This document shows positions 45,301 through 57,075 of a stretch of 64,000 bases of DNA, piece by piece. Numbering within the stretch: the first letter of the stretch is position 1; each line of letters opens with the position of its first letter. Origin of the DNA: Massariosphaeria phaeospora (taxonomy: Eukaryota > Ascomycota > Dothideomycetes > Pleosporales); assembly GCA_011032825.1 (NCBI GenBank), contig JAADJZ010000005.1, forward strand, positions 2,051,001 to 2,115,000. Reading direction: 5' to 3'. The translations under genes were made by a program, and so were the position numbers. The notes beneath the pieces are model-generated. The model saw only the letters and a program-made list of their open reading frames with translations. It searched no databases and was not told where the DNA came from.

Positions 45301-47502
45301 GCCGATATTCCACCGTGGCCCTAGCACTGCCTCATATAGATCGACACAGTGGTCGCTGCAACTGTGGCCCTCCTATATTGTCGTCACACGGGAGGAAGCC
45401 AAAGACTACGACACCATCCTAAGGAAGGTTCTTGGCAAAGTCGCGCAGATGACTACGCGTCCGATTCTGACCGAGCTGGCCGGTACCTCCTCAGACCAAA
45501 TCCGAAACGATTCAGATGCGGTTCTGACTACCGATGAAGATATATGTCCCGATGGCGATCCGCGAGTTCAGGACCGCTCTGTCGAAGGCGAAGACAACTT
45601 GGTAGAAGTCACAATGACCGAGGCCGCCGAGCCACCTATGCGTCGCTCGTCAAATCAGGACAGCATTCCTGAAGTTCTGAGACCCGATAGTTTCATTGGT
45701 CCCGAGTTCCGGCAACTGTTTGAGATGAAACACACCCGCGCTGGCAAAGAAATGGTTCCATCAGGGTGGAGCTCGGTCGATCATAACAAGACATATGAAG
45801 CCATAACTAAGCGTATTCGGCTACCCCCGTCGCGTGAATCGTCTGTGCAGTCGTACGAAGAGACGACTAATGCTTCCTCCAGCGAAGAGACGGACGACCT
45901 TCCTCAATTCTCAGCTAACGCCCAGGACGACGCACTCCGTTTGGCAAATCAGAGCTCCGACGAGGAGATGCAGTCCAATGTGCAGCCCGTTGTCAATCGA
46001 GGTGGTCGTTCGAAAAAGAAAAGCAAGAAAGCGAATAAAATAGCCAAAAAGCACAAGAACAACAAGAACCTGAAAACGTACTCGAAGAAAGGCAAAGATC
46101 GCTTCCCTGAGCGCACATCAGAACCTGCTTCAGAGGACGAGTTGGAGGGCGACGTAAGCCTCATTCGAATGGGTGAAGCCATTATCTTGGATTGGGCTCC
46201 TGATGCCTATGACGCTTTATTCGGCGGCAACAGAGCCCAGGATACGCGTGGCATGGACACTTCAGGTTTTGTCGAAACCATGGAAGACGCAGAGCTCCAG
46301 GCTAAAAAGGCCAAGCGGGCTGCTCGGAGGAAGAATGGCATTACTCTAGAAGAATGTTTCGCCGAGACGTCCAAGAGCGAGGTATTGTCTGAAGATAATG
46401 CATGGTACTGCGGTCGCTGCAAGGAGCTTCGAAGAGCTACCAAGACGCTCGAAATCTGGACTGCCCCGGATATTCTGGTCATACACCTGAAGCGTTTCAG
46501 TGCCAATCGTGGCATGCGGGACAAGATTGAAGCCCTGATCGACTTCCCTATTGAGGGTTTGGATCTCAGCGGCAAGGTCGGTCTCCCGGAGGGCAAGAAT
46601 CTTCTCTATGATCTATTCGCTGTCGATAACCATTACGGTGGACTTGGAGGTGGCCATTACACTGCATACGCACAAAACTTCTTCGACAAGCAGTGGTACG
46701 ACTACAACGGTATGTTTTCGCATTGGATGGGTCTCACATCAGTCGCTAATCTCACATAGACTCTTCTGTACACAAGTTAAAAGACCCGAACGCCGTTGTT
46801 ACGCGCAATGCCTATCTACTCTTTTACCGCCGTCGCTCGTCCGGCCCTTTAGGCCCCGATTATCTCCAGAAAATCGTCAACGCATCCATGAACACCGACT
46901 CTGAGGAGGCTGACGATGACTATGAAAACTCAACCTCCAGCAACCCTTCCCGCTCGCCGGCGGGAAACGGCTTGCGCCTCGGCGACTCGTCCCGCAATGG
47001 GTCGTCGAGCGGTTTAGGAGCCGAAGCGGGAGCCGTAGTCCGGCACGCGGGTGGTTCAGCTTCAGCCGAGAACCCAGCGCTGAACGAAGCCGGAGCAGAG
47101 GCTCGGGGCGATGAAGCCCTTCCCTCGTATGAGGAAACCGACGAGGGCTTTGTCGACTACGACCAAGGCAGTTTTACTGCAATCGACATGTACGCGTACC
47201 AGCAAAACCCCAGATGGAGCTTCAGCGGCGTGGGCCAGGGCGGTGACGATGACGAAGTGTTCGAAGAGGCGGCTAGCGACGCACCGAATATGGGTTCCCA
47301 CGGCGAGGACGACCTCAATAGTCGGCTGTTGGAGGACTTTGGAGACGAGGTCGGGCTTGGATCGGGTATGAGGGCCGGCATGGGCACACCGCTGGACGAG
47401 GTCCCGCCGCTGCTAGGCGGAGAGCAGGGGGACGAACAGGTCGCGGATGTTATGCTCGATGACGAGGTGGGCGATGTTGGTGGGCGCATCAAACTCGATT
47501 AG
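42326..47502 (+). CDS. ubp12: Ubiquitin-specific protease, Ubp12/USP15 type
   Basis: Exon ending at 46709, then 46760-47502; about 1,720 residues. The 5' end is unresolved: the frame is open from 42263 without an ATG until 42824, yet the intervening sequence looks coding, so an upstream start exon is likely. A low-complexity N-terminus leads to a DUSP domain (YVVSEKWLARVFA to IISWYGVKQDS and PPIFTIRRV). The USP core starts at GLTNLGNTCYMNS, with the catalytic Cys at 44381-44383. It includes two zinc-type CxxC pairs (CPDC, CGRC) and ends with the catalytic His in GGGHYTAYA (46655) and the spliced YDYND. Insertions within the core and a long acidic tail are typical of this class. It removes ubiquitin from protein substrates in cytosol or nucleus. 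Confidence 0.93.
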
Positions 47503-47952
47503 GGTATTATTGCTGGGCGCGAAGGGAGCGCAGCGGCGCAACGGTGGTGCTAGATGATGGTGATGAGGATGGCGATTGCTGCATATTGGTACCCCTCTAT
47601 GTCTAATCGAGGTGCGATGGCTGTCCGTCGTGGACACCACAGTCTGTCAGTCATGATGATGATATGGATAGGCAATGCTAAAAGGACATGGATATCCGAA
47701 GTTTTTCACGGGTATAACAAAAAAGTGTTGTTTGCTTTCTGACGGTTTGCATGAGGCGAGCTTACTTGTGTGTTGGTGGGTCTCTTTTTTGGGATAGAGG
47801 TGGTCGGCATAATGCGCTCACGGGGGGGGGGGGCTGTTGCCGGTGGTTTGGTGTGCGATGACTGGACTGGACTGGACTGGACTGGGCATGAAGGGGGTAC
47901 TGCAGCTGCCTAGGACGCGTTTGGGGGGTCAGGTGGGCTGGTGTCTGTGTCT

Positions 47953-48009
<57 letters not shown>

Positions 48010-48838
48010 CAGCGTCAGTTCCGCATTGATAGCTAGGGGACAGGTAGGCGGTGTTTTAATGGCATTGCATTGTATGTGGTAGGGAGGTTCTTGGGTCTGC
48101 TGGGCTTTGCTTTGCTTTTGTGAAGAGGTGTAAGGGGATTGGGAAGGGCGTTTGGGTGTGTTCTAAAAGGGTCGTGAATTGAATTTCTACCTTGTAGAGT
48201 TTCGTCCGGTTTCGTCCGGGGTCCGAAATTCCACTGCGACGAGCGCGTATCTCTCTGTATATACGTGATACTTGGGTTAATCCTGTAGCCCCCATCGAAC
48301 TTGTTGTTCATCACGTGTGGATGTACATACAGCAAATTCGAGCTTTGCGAAACCTTTCTCTTTCTCTGTACATACAGCATATGGGCACTCCGCTGTCTTC
48401 CGCGTTCCGCACGATATGCATCCGGATAGGGCATAGCGCTGGGCGCGGGGTGATCATGTTTAAATGGATTATCTCATCAATTCTCCGGGTTGTTGGAGGG
48501 TTAACTTATTGAGGCGAGCTGTGCGTGGGGAGTAACGTTATGGGTAGGGAGGGTGCGGCAGCTGGTCTGTGCCACGATGTACCGTGTATAAATAAGGCGG
48601 GGCGTACGTTCTGTCGTTAGGGAAGTTTGACGTTTTCAAAGATTTGGAAAAGGGATTGAACGAGCTTGTTGTCGCGACGAGTCTGGGTTGTTTTTCCAGT
48701 GTGAACTGCTTTTTTGACGTCCTACTTTCCTCGATTGTGTGTTTCTAGGACTGGGAGTTCGGTTTATTCTATCGATCTAAATCATCTCCCTTCTCAACTC
48801 AACTCGCATTTCCACAAAACGACCCACGACCACCTACC
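47503..48838. other. Gene-free spacer with several simple repeats
   Basis: Contains a G-run (47822-47833), ACTGG pentamers (47861-47885) and a long (GT)n tract. The right end is the promoter and CT/CA-rich leader of the SDR at 48839. No gene seen. Confidence 0.55.
47941..48006. repeat. (GT)n microsatellite
   Basis: About 66 nt of GT repeats, imperfect in the first 20 nt (GTGTCT units) and perfect after that. Confidence 0.97.
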
Positions 48839-49931
48839 ATGGCCGGCACGCTGCTCCTCACCGGCGCGAACTCGACCCTCGCCCTCCCGGCTATCTCCCA
48901 CATCCTCACCACCTACCCCACCACAACGCTCCTCCTCGCCGTACGCAACCCGTCCCCCACCGCCGACGCCAACACCGCCAAACTGCACGCGCTGCTCGCT
49001 TTGTTCCCCACCGCCCCCGTCTCCGTGCGCGCCCTCGACCTCGCCTCCCTCGCCAGCGTCCACACCTTCGCCGCCGCCGTCCACGCCGACATCGCCGGCG
49101 GCACGCTCCCCCGCCTCGTAGCCATCGTGTGCAACGCCATGACATGGAGTCTGCAGTCCGGGCTGCAGCGCAGCGCCGACGGGCTGGAGCGCACGTTTCA
49201 GGTCAACCATCTGGCGCACTGGGTGCTGGTCATGCGGCTGCTGGGCGATGTGGATCGCGAGCGCGGCCGCGTGGTGTGGCTGGGCAGTAATAGCCATTGG
49301 AAGGGGAAAGCGGGGTTTGAAGTGTTTGCGCCGGGGTTGCCGGAGGAGTTGGAGGAGTTGGTGAGGCCTGGGGAGGATAGGGAGGGGGAGGAGGTGGGTA
49401 GGGGGTTTCAGAGGTATGGGAGGAGTAAGTTGGCGAATGTTATGGGGATGTGGGAGTTGGGGCGGCGGTTGAAGACGGTGAGTTACTTCGGCTGCGCGTC
49501 TACCTACGCCCTGAGATGCTATCTCATAAGTCATCCATATGCTAATCGCTCTGTCCCTGCAGAACAAAGACCTCGCCCACATCCGCACCCTGGCCCTCGA
49601 TCCCGGCGGCCTAATGGACAGCCGCGCCTTCTCGGGCGCAAACGTGCCCGCGCTCTGGCGCGGTATCATCTCCGTGCTAGGTGTGCTGCAGCCGCTGATC
49701 AGTCGTGCGAAGCCGGAGATTCGCACGGGCAAGATTGCGGGCCGCGATTTGGCGGATTTGGCGCTGGGTGAGCGGTTCGCGGGCGAGGACGGGTATTATG
49801 TGAATGGCGTGGCGGATGGCAAGGGCGAGTGTAGTCCTGAGAGTAGGGATGAGGAGGTGGGGAGGAGGTTGTGGGAGAAGTGTGCGGAGTGGGGTGGGGT
49901 GGGGAGGGAGGATACGGTTTTGGAGATTTGA
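48839..49931 (+). CDS. Short-chain dehydrogenase/reductase (SDR)
   Basis: Exons 48839-49477 and 49563-49931, about 335 residues. The N-terminal TGANSTLALP is the nucleotide-binding glycine-rich loop. LDLASLASV marks the acidic turn, CNAM stands where SDRs have NNAG, and GSNSHW is the serine strand. RYGRSKLAN gives the YxxxK pair and LDPGG the following turn. The CNAM variant of NNAG is also seen in fungal SDRs related to 3-ketosteroid reductase or light-induced alcohol dehydrogenases. The substrate is unknown; cytosolic, with no signal peptide. The 85-nt intron carries a CTAAT-type branch site. It is not a recent duplicate of the SDR at 1825, since the motifs and intron positions differ. Confidence 0.87.
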
Positions 49932-51060
49932 GGGGCGGGGAGAATGGTGGATAGTAGGTGGACTTGTTGTCGTTGTAGTTATCTTTACGTGGTGAGTGTG
50001 ACGGACGTGTGGGTTGAGCGATTTGTCTATGCTATGTCTTATGTTCAATTAGCTTACTTGTCTGCAGATTCTCTAGTATACCATATTTTTCTCCGCGCGA
50101 GAGTACAGTTCCTGGTGGTCAAACACACGCAGAAACACGCTAATACTCAGCAACATCCCAGCTCCAATTCGACCTATTCAGTGCATCACCGCGGTCCTTG
50201 CGCTATGTATCCGAAGGCGGTCAGGAACTGTGTCGTTAAACAGCGTGTGGCCGGTGCCTTCGACCGCGGGGAACATGTATGCGTCGAAGAGCTGCGAGGG
50301 TGTGACACCGGCGTGCGCGAGAGTGAGTACGTCTTGCCGGAGACAGGTACATATGTCGACGAGCATGACGGACGCTCCCAGTAGTGACGTGGTGGAGCCG
50401 GACGGGTCGAATTCCGAAGACCGGTTATTGTTTTGGCTAACCCCCATACTGCTTAAAGTCGTTGTCTTATTTCCCATCGGATCTTGGGTGTCTTCCACAG
50501 CTCTCGATGTTAGTAACGCCTCGGATTCGATCCTAGCTCGTGCAGGGCATACATGAAGCCACATAGCTTACATGCGGGAACAGTATGGGATGTGCTAGCA
50601 AGATCTGTGGGGGGATGAATGCAGGGATTTTATGTTTGTGGGTCGGTGAATGGTTGGGAGAAAACTGAGTGTACAGGCCGATGAAAACATGTTGAAAATT
50701 GGGAGCTGATGATTATGGAATTGTGGGAGAGATTGAGAACTTTCTTTCCATGTTCGAGATGGGACCTCAACAAAGGCGGTGAAAGAGAATCTGGATTGGT
50801 AAGTCAAGCGATTACAGATAGTTGTTGTGATGATTGTTTACTTCTCTCTTTCACTTCAACCATAAACAAGGGTTCCGTAGAGGTTGAGAAGCCAAACTTG
50901 CCGCGGGGAAGCTTCAGGAGGATACTCTGTGATTGTGTGAAGATTGAGCTAGAATGCTGGAACTGGCCTATATATACTGGGCTCCGGCAAAGTTGTAAGT
51001 TGATTCACCATCACAACTACTTTCCAGACATTCCAAAGAAAGTTGATATCCAAACTCACC
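49932..51060. other. Gene-free spacer
   Basis: A minus-strand frame 50564-50178 (128 codons) is open here, but has no homology I recognise and no clear promoter, so it is not called. The right end holds the promoter of the next gene. Confidence 0.45.
50969..50976 (+). promoter_or_regulatory. TATA box of the Glu/Lys-rich protein gene
   Basis: TATATATA 92 nt upstream of the ATG at 51061, with a plain leader between. Confidence 0.5.
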
Positions 51061-52318
51061 ATGGACCACACAGAATCAACAGCGAGACCTGAAGAAGACG
51101 ACTTCCAGTCTGCACCTGTCGACATAGAGCAGTATCTGACGGCTGAGATGATTGAAAGTATGCGTCTCATTGTTTTTTCTCGATGACGTCCCATACTGAC
51201 TTCGTTTAGAAGTAGCAAGTGCTATCTATCGTCCGGAACGCCAAGTACGCCTGATGACTACGAAGCCAACTGATACTATAGGCCAGTTTCGCGTGGCGGT
51301 GATTGGGACCAGGAATAAAAAGGAAGTAGAGGGAGACTATGAAGGGAAAGCCATGAATGAGACAGGTGCACACACCACGCAGAAGAGCAATGGAGACCGT
51401 TCCGGCGAGGCAGATGACCATGACTTTAGTACAGGTCTCATCAGATCTCTCGCGGGACAACCGGTTAGGGGCTCTACACGCTTAGAAGCACTCCAGAAAC
51501 TACTTCACCAGGTGGAAAGAAATTATAGCTTGATGGATGAGCTAGATGCCGAAGAGATCAAGAAGGCAAAAAAGGCCGAAAAAGAAGCAAAGAGGAAGAA
51601 CCCAGCCACCCCAATACGGAAAAGTGCCAGAGTAGCAAACAAAACAGCAGAGCAACCAAGCGATAAAGTGGCGATGAACATATATGAGCGAAGAGCGAAG
51701 GAACGTCGTCGGAGTAGCACAGAACCGAGTCAGGCTGCAGTTGTCATAGGTCAGGACGATGGGGCTGGACCGGTAGGTGAAAAAGCCCAAGGCGAGGGAG
51801 AGAAGGGTGTGGCAGGGCTGGCAGATGAAGGAGCGCAAGGCGAGGAAGAAGAAGTTGTGGCTGGGCCGGCAGATGAAGAAACTGGGGAGGTTGACTCGTA
51901 TGCTACTGGCGAATACATGAATGGCGAAGTAGCTGCAACGGCAAAGTCAGAACAAGAGGGTGTTCGCAAGACGATATTCAGGCAACATACTCCGAACACC
52001 GAAAAGAAAGGCACCCAGGCCACGTTGGGTAGAGGCTCGAACAAGAATGACGCTCAGGCTGTGGAGAAAATGGTTGAATTCGAGCATGATGATCAGCTGG
52101 CTATTGGCCCTGGCCCGGAAAATACCCACCACGAGGTGACCGCATTTGGAAACGCCGGCACAGATAGGGGTATGGAGAGCGAGGCAGCTGGATATAAGAG
52201 GAGGTCAGAGGCTGGCGAATCTTCAGAGAAGGAAGATGAAGAGGCGGAAGAACAACCTCGTCCTAAGCGGTTCAAGCCGAGGACAATGAGCACAGCGAGC
52301 GGGAAATATGGGAAGTAG
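51061..52318 (+). CDS. Hypothetical Glu/Lys-rich, probably nuclear protein
   Basis: Exons 51061-51157 and 51210-52318, about 401 residues. I recognise no family. The middle has a basic helix (DELDAEEIKKAKKAEKEAK) followed by basic clusters (KRKNP, RRAKERRR). Next come two imperfect acidic repeats (EGEKGVAGLADEGAQGEEEE and VVAGPADEETGEV), and the C-terminus ends with a KRFKPR-type basic motif. The composition suggests a disordered nuclear protein. The 52-nt intron with CTGAC branch and TTTAG acceptor supports a real gene, as does a TATA box at 50969. Function cannot be inferred. Confidence 0.65.
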
Positions 52319-53802
52319 CGCTGAATGGGAGTGCTGTTCTCCTAGCATTGACAGAGCATATTAGTCAGAGAGTATGGTAAAAGAGAGATTGTCATAGAGT
52401 TTCAGCCATAGAGTGTTGCAATAGATTTCGTATGTGATGTCCAAAATTCCCACCAAAGGTGCATATCCTAGTGAATGGAGGTGTGAGTAGCTCTTGAGCA
52501 ACCGTAAAGATGAAAGAATAGGCGTTCGCGTGCCCATTAAGACGAGCCTCACTTGTTTGAGCGTGAGTGCGGAGAGTTTGTTTTGGGGGCGACCTGGCTG
52601 ACACGTAGCGTAGCTTCCAAGTTCCAAGGTTGAGCGCACTTAGAGGGGGAGGGCTTGCGCAGCCTATATATGCTCACGAAGCACAAAGCCTTGTCGGTTC
52701 AGATCCTGGTTGGGCGGCGATCCATGTTAGGTAGGTCGTGATGGTGTGTGGTAGGTGTCGCAAAGAGCAGTTCTTTCCCGTGTGGAGAGCTTTGTCACGC
52801 TAATCCCAGTACGATTAGTGTCCTTTTAGCGCACAAACCCCAGCACTTGCGACTCCGAGATCCATCCCTCTCACCCTTTCACTTTAGCACACGACATGTC
52901 GTCCATCTCGGAAGTTGGAGACCCATCCGATCTCAATATCATCTACTAACACGTTGACCGTGTGCGGCCCCGACATCTTGATCTAGTCCACGAAAGGAAC
53001 TCCGGCCCGGATGACGACATTAGTTCACGATACTGCAGATAGTAGGTATGTATGGATTACCGGAAGCTATGCGCAATGGAAAGAAACATATCGTAGGGTA
53101 TGACTGTAGGTACTGCATCGTATTCGTCTTATTTGAATAACTCAGACGTCTAATACACCCTAGATTCTGATAGATGAGCGATAGTCTACGATAGAGCGAA
53201 GTTGAGACCCAGTGGCTGCTATTATGTGCTTCGTAGGTTTTGTTAGACTTTCAATCGCGTAGGACCTGAGTGTTTTTTTAACAGAGTATCTGAGCGGATT
53301 TTGGTCAGACAAGCGGTCATTCGCAGAGGCAAAAAGGTCCTGATAACAAAACGGTATCCATTTGTAGCTCAATTCTCTACTGTGAAAACCTGATAGACTC
53401 ACTTAGGATTTTGAAGTCAGCGAAACAATCTTGGAAGCTGCACGTCAAACGGACATGGTAAGATCCCCGATCAGGCATCCAACGCCGGAAACATGGCCCC
53501 CATACCCGGCCGCACATCAGCCCCAGCGGCACAGTTTCGAGGCCCCCAAGGAAATACCTAACCACTCAGAGTGACGCGGACATTTTTTGGAGGACCACCC
53601 CGGGGACTAAAATAGTACCAATATGCTCGATCGCCATCCTTCATTCCATGGCTGATTAATGACCTTGGGGGCTGATGTGCTCAGCCCTGCATCGCTACAG
53701 AATCGATCTCCCTCCCACACAGATCGTCTTCTTCATCGTCTTCTTCCCTTCTTCCTTCCTTTCTCCAAACCTCGACGTTTAGTTGCACGGTATTGATTCG
53801 CC
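52319..53802. other. Gene-free spacer
   Basis: No conserved frame. A CTATATATGC element at about 52662-52671 resembles a TATA box but is not followed by a gene. The right end (53700-53800) is a CT-rich leader for the membrane protein gene. Confidence 0.5.
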
Positions 53803-54754
53803 ATGCGATCAAAAAGTCTCGCGCTGTGTGCGCTATCCAGCGTCACTTTGATCCACGCACATTTCACCGTTCCCGACTCAAGTGCTGGAGATTTCAAGGA
53901 GACGTACATAGTGGGCGAAACCATGAACATCAAATGGGCGAAGGGTTGGGAGCGCGGAATCGACGGCGATCAACCCGATCGTGTCGATTTGTGGCTTGAT
54001 GCGTACAATCTGGACCGAAAGACCGATTTCGAGCCGAGGAGACTGAAAAGTAAGCCACCGGTCTTGCATGGCAGGATACTAAACCCCGAGAACACCCGCT
54101 GATATAGCTGGCGCAGGCAACGTTAATCTCGACAAAGCCGGATCGATGGACTGGAAAGTTAACGTCGACAAGAAACTCATCGAAGACGACCCCCAATTTG
54201 TTTTACGCTTCATCAACGTCACAGAATCAAGCTCCATGCCCGAAAATGCGCCGCAGATGCCGAGCGTAGGATTCATCCTTGTCGATTCAGCCGATTCAGC
54301 TCTTCTGTCAACATTACGATCTAGTGCCGCTTCACGAACGGCTTCAGCCACAGCATCCCGCGCGTCGATCCCCGCTGGAATACCGTCAACACCACCAGCG
54401 CCGGGTGAAGTACCCAATCTGATGACCTCGACCTCGACTACACCTGCAGCGGCCGAGGAGACGGACAGCGGGACGAGTGCGCCATCTACACCAGGCCAGT
54501 CTGGAACGAAAAAGAAGACGAATACTGGTGCGATCGCTGGGGGTGTTTTGGGAGGCTTGATCGGTCTCGCGGCGATTCTGGCAGGTCTTTTGTTTGCTTT
54601 GAAAGCGGCGAGAAAGAAGAAAGAGGCGATGACAGCGGGTGGTGTTGAGGTTGGGTATAGTAACATCAACGGGACTGGACCGCTGGGGGCTGGAGGTGCA
54701 GGACATACTGGTGGGCGGGGCGACTTACCAGAGTGGGTGGCTCCCAGAACTTAG
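53803..54754 (+). CDS. Single-pass cell-surface protein with Ser/Thr-rich stalk
   Basis: Exons 53803-54049 and 54108-54754, about 297 residues. It has an N-terminal signal peptide (MRSKSLALCALSSVTLIHA) and an about 110-residue extracellular domain starting HFTVPDSSAG. A Ser/Thr/Pro-rich stretch is likely to be O-glycosylated. One membrane helix follows (GAIAGGVLGGLIGLAAILAG with LLFALK), then a basic stop-transfer KAARKKK and an about 45-residue Gly-rich tail. This build is shared by many fungal plasma-membrane sensors and adhesin-like proteins (Mid2/Wsc-like in layout, not in sequence). There is no WSC Cys pattern. The ligand and partner are unknown. The 58-nt intron joins RRLK to TGAGNVNLDKAG. 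Confidence 0.8.
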
Positions 54755-54992
54755 GACGAAGGGGTTCCTGGTGGATGTGGAAGTGCTGAGAAGAAACACC
54801 GGCGGAGGAGGTCCAAAGCTTTAGCATGAGATACCCGGACTGTATATCAAGAAAGAGCACAAAGGAAAATGAACGAGGACACAGTAGCCAATGACAGCAT
54901 TTCTAGCATAAAGCGCGTAAATTCATCGGATTTGATATCGACAATTCGCCCACAACGCTCTTGATCCTCCTGAGGTGTACCCGACGCTTCGT

Positions 54993-55115
54993 CTACATGA
55001 CGACGCACCAGCAGGACTCGTCGCAGCCGCAGCAGTCGCACTCTTCGCCGCAAGAGGTTGAGATCGGCTTAGGCTTGATGATGGAGACGATAGAGGATGT
55101 GGTGCTGCCAGGCAT
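54993..55115 (-). CDS. 40-residue Cys-rich peptide ending in a CaaX-like CVVM
   Basis: Runs from ATG 55115 to TAG 54993. The peptide begins MPGSTTSSIVSIIKPK and ends CGEECDCCGCDESCWCVVM, with 7 Cys in the last 19 residues. The final CVVM fits a CaaX box with Met at the end, which in fungi would favour farnesylation. The dense Cys pattern resembles small metallothioneins or the CYSTM-type tails of stress peptides. A TATA box (55380) is followed by a CT/CA-rich leader and a plausible 5' UTR intron (GTGAGT donor near 55229, TTCAG acceptor near 55178), which supports transcription. There is no signal peptide. Metal binding, membrane anchoring, or both, are inferences. It is too short for a secure family call. 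Confidence 0.6.
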   Translation of the reverse strand: MPGSTTSSIVSIIKPKPISTSCGEECDCCGCDESCWCVVM

Positions 55116-55372
55116 CTTGGAAAGTTGGAGTTGGAGTGGGATTGGCGGGTGCCGGTGTTTGATCTTGTAGGTGTCTGAACAACGTGAGTGACAAAGCATG
55201 CGCCAAAAGACATGGGTCCAGACTCACTGGAAGTTGGGAAGTCTCTTCGCGGTGGGACGGTCTGCGCAAGGATAAAGACGTCGGTCGGAGGTGTGTAGTA
55301 GTGGTTTGAGAGATGTGTGTTGAGATGTTGGTGAAGGAGAAGCGAACGAGCGAAAGCGCAGCCTCTTATACT

Positions 55373-55380
55373 CTCATGAT
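55373..55380 (-). promoter_or_regulatory. TATA box of the Cys-rich peptide gene
   Basis: TATAAGAG on the minus strand, the same octamer as at the xylanase gene, about 265 nt upstream of the ATG. The distance is explained by a 5' UTR with an intron. Confidence 0.5.
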
Positions 55381-57075
55381 ATGCAGTACTTCCAGCTGAG
55401 TTGTTGCCGATAGCGTCACCCGTCTTCGTAAGCTCCCGTCATATGGCCTGTCCGTCCAGCCACTCCCGACACTCCTCACACCAGCACAACATGTCGTCGC
55501 CAACAAATCGCGCACCGCCTCACAGCCGCTGAAACCCCCAACACCTGGCCCATCTACCGCCTCGAGATTGGAGGAGTCGATCTCCGCCGCGCCATACCCC
55601 TCTCCCCGCGTCTTCATTCGTTCCGCGCTCCTGCCGTCGTCCAGATCCGTAACGCACTTGCATCCAGCCGGCATCCAACCGATATCGAACACGCAGGGGG
55701 AGGCATGCTGACGAGGCTTACGAGGCTTATGCTGCATACTAAGCCTCACCAAGCTTCCTTGGCTGAGAAAAATGCCGCAAAAACAAAGGAACAAGCTTTG
55801 ACAAGCCTCGCGTTACACCTTGGCGGTGAATGACGAAGCTGAGTTATGCAGGGATGCGACGATCATCTTGGAGGGTTGAAAGAGGGTGAAGTGGGTGTGA
55901 TGTCGTTAGCAGGTGCTTGCATAAGGGTTTCTCGCGCTGCTCAGGGAGATGCTCGGCCTGGAAAGCAGCTGAGTGCTCCGGAGATGCGATGGAGATGGAT
56001 TGAGACAAGGGGGCTCTCTAATCGAGTGAGCTGAAAGAGAGATTTCTGATGCTGTCGTGTAAAACATGTGTCGGGGGAGGCCACGCGGCACCACAACGCG
56101 CTATTCCTCTTTCAACCGCCGGCGCGACCACCCTGCCAACATTCGTTCCGAGAGTCCAGACACACGTTTTACTCCATCCTCTTGACAGTGTAAGATAACC
56201 TGGGAAGAGCTAGGGCGTTGCTCTTTGTTTATACGAAGCCGTATCGTATCTAGCAAACTAGACAGTGGCTTGACAACGACAGATGAGGCTGCGGAGATGA
56301 CTAAACTATAAGGTGCTAGTGGAGCTGAGATGAAGCGCCACGGAGTGCGTCGATGTGTGGCTGGGTGAGGAGATGGAAAACGGAAAATGATTCGATTGGT
56401 GTGTATCGTGGAAAGCTTCGGTAGTACCGCCGGGAATAAGAATGTTTTTCGGTAATTGGACCGGTTGACGCCTCCGCGCTACATGGCACGTACTACTTAT
56501 CCAGTCTCTCGAGCCTGATGCTCTAGCTGATGTAATTTGGTTGGTTTTCTCATAGGCCCATAGGTCTCTTTCGACAGCCAACTCCATACTCCTCTTGTCA
56601 AACAATGTTCTTCGCAAAAGGACTTGTTGTGGTGCAACATGGAATCTGGAGTCCAAAAACATTGTACAAGGACTTTCACCACGCTGTTACAGATCAACAC
56701 ATCCGATATGCGAGTTATTACGATTGAGTTCACACTATTCTCACTGAGATACCTTCTCACAAGAAACAGTATCTGGCCTATACTACTAACGGATCAGTTC
56801 TTATTCACCGCAAACTTGGTAGTACTTTAGTTCTTTAGACGGCAACCAGCTAGCTGGGGAGTTTAGTGTTGTGGTTGAGTGAAAGATCACTATTCACTCT
56901 TTACAGTAGTATCTAGTGCCTGTAGAAATCTCTTAGACTTCCCCGGGCGGATTAGCTGCTCACAACACCCCATCACCCTATCATTCTCCGGCACCTCGAG
57001 CATTAACTAGACCGACAGCCGATAGGAAGCTTATAACGTACCTCGAGCAGCCTCAAGACCGACAAGCCCCATACC
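55381..57075. other. Gene-free spacer
   Basis: Contains a local AGGCTTACGAGGCTTATG direct repeat near 55713-55730, with related AGCCTCACCAAGCTT/AGCCTCGCG copies after it. No gene with recognisable features. The right end is the RING gene promoter. Confidence 0.5.

Noticed and set aside
50178..50564. Minus-strand open frame of 128 codons
   Set aside because: The amino-acid composition is acceptable, but I recognise no family and see no TATA box or leader. Kept out until transcript evidence exists.
52685..52720. GGTTCAGATCCTGG resembling a tRNA B box
   Set aside because: No matching A box, acceptor stem or anticodon arm can be folded around it.
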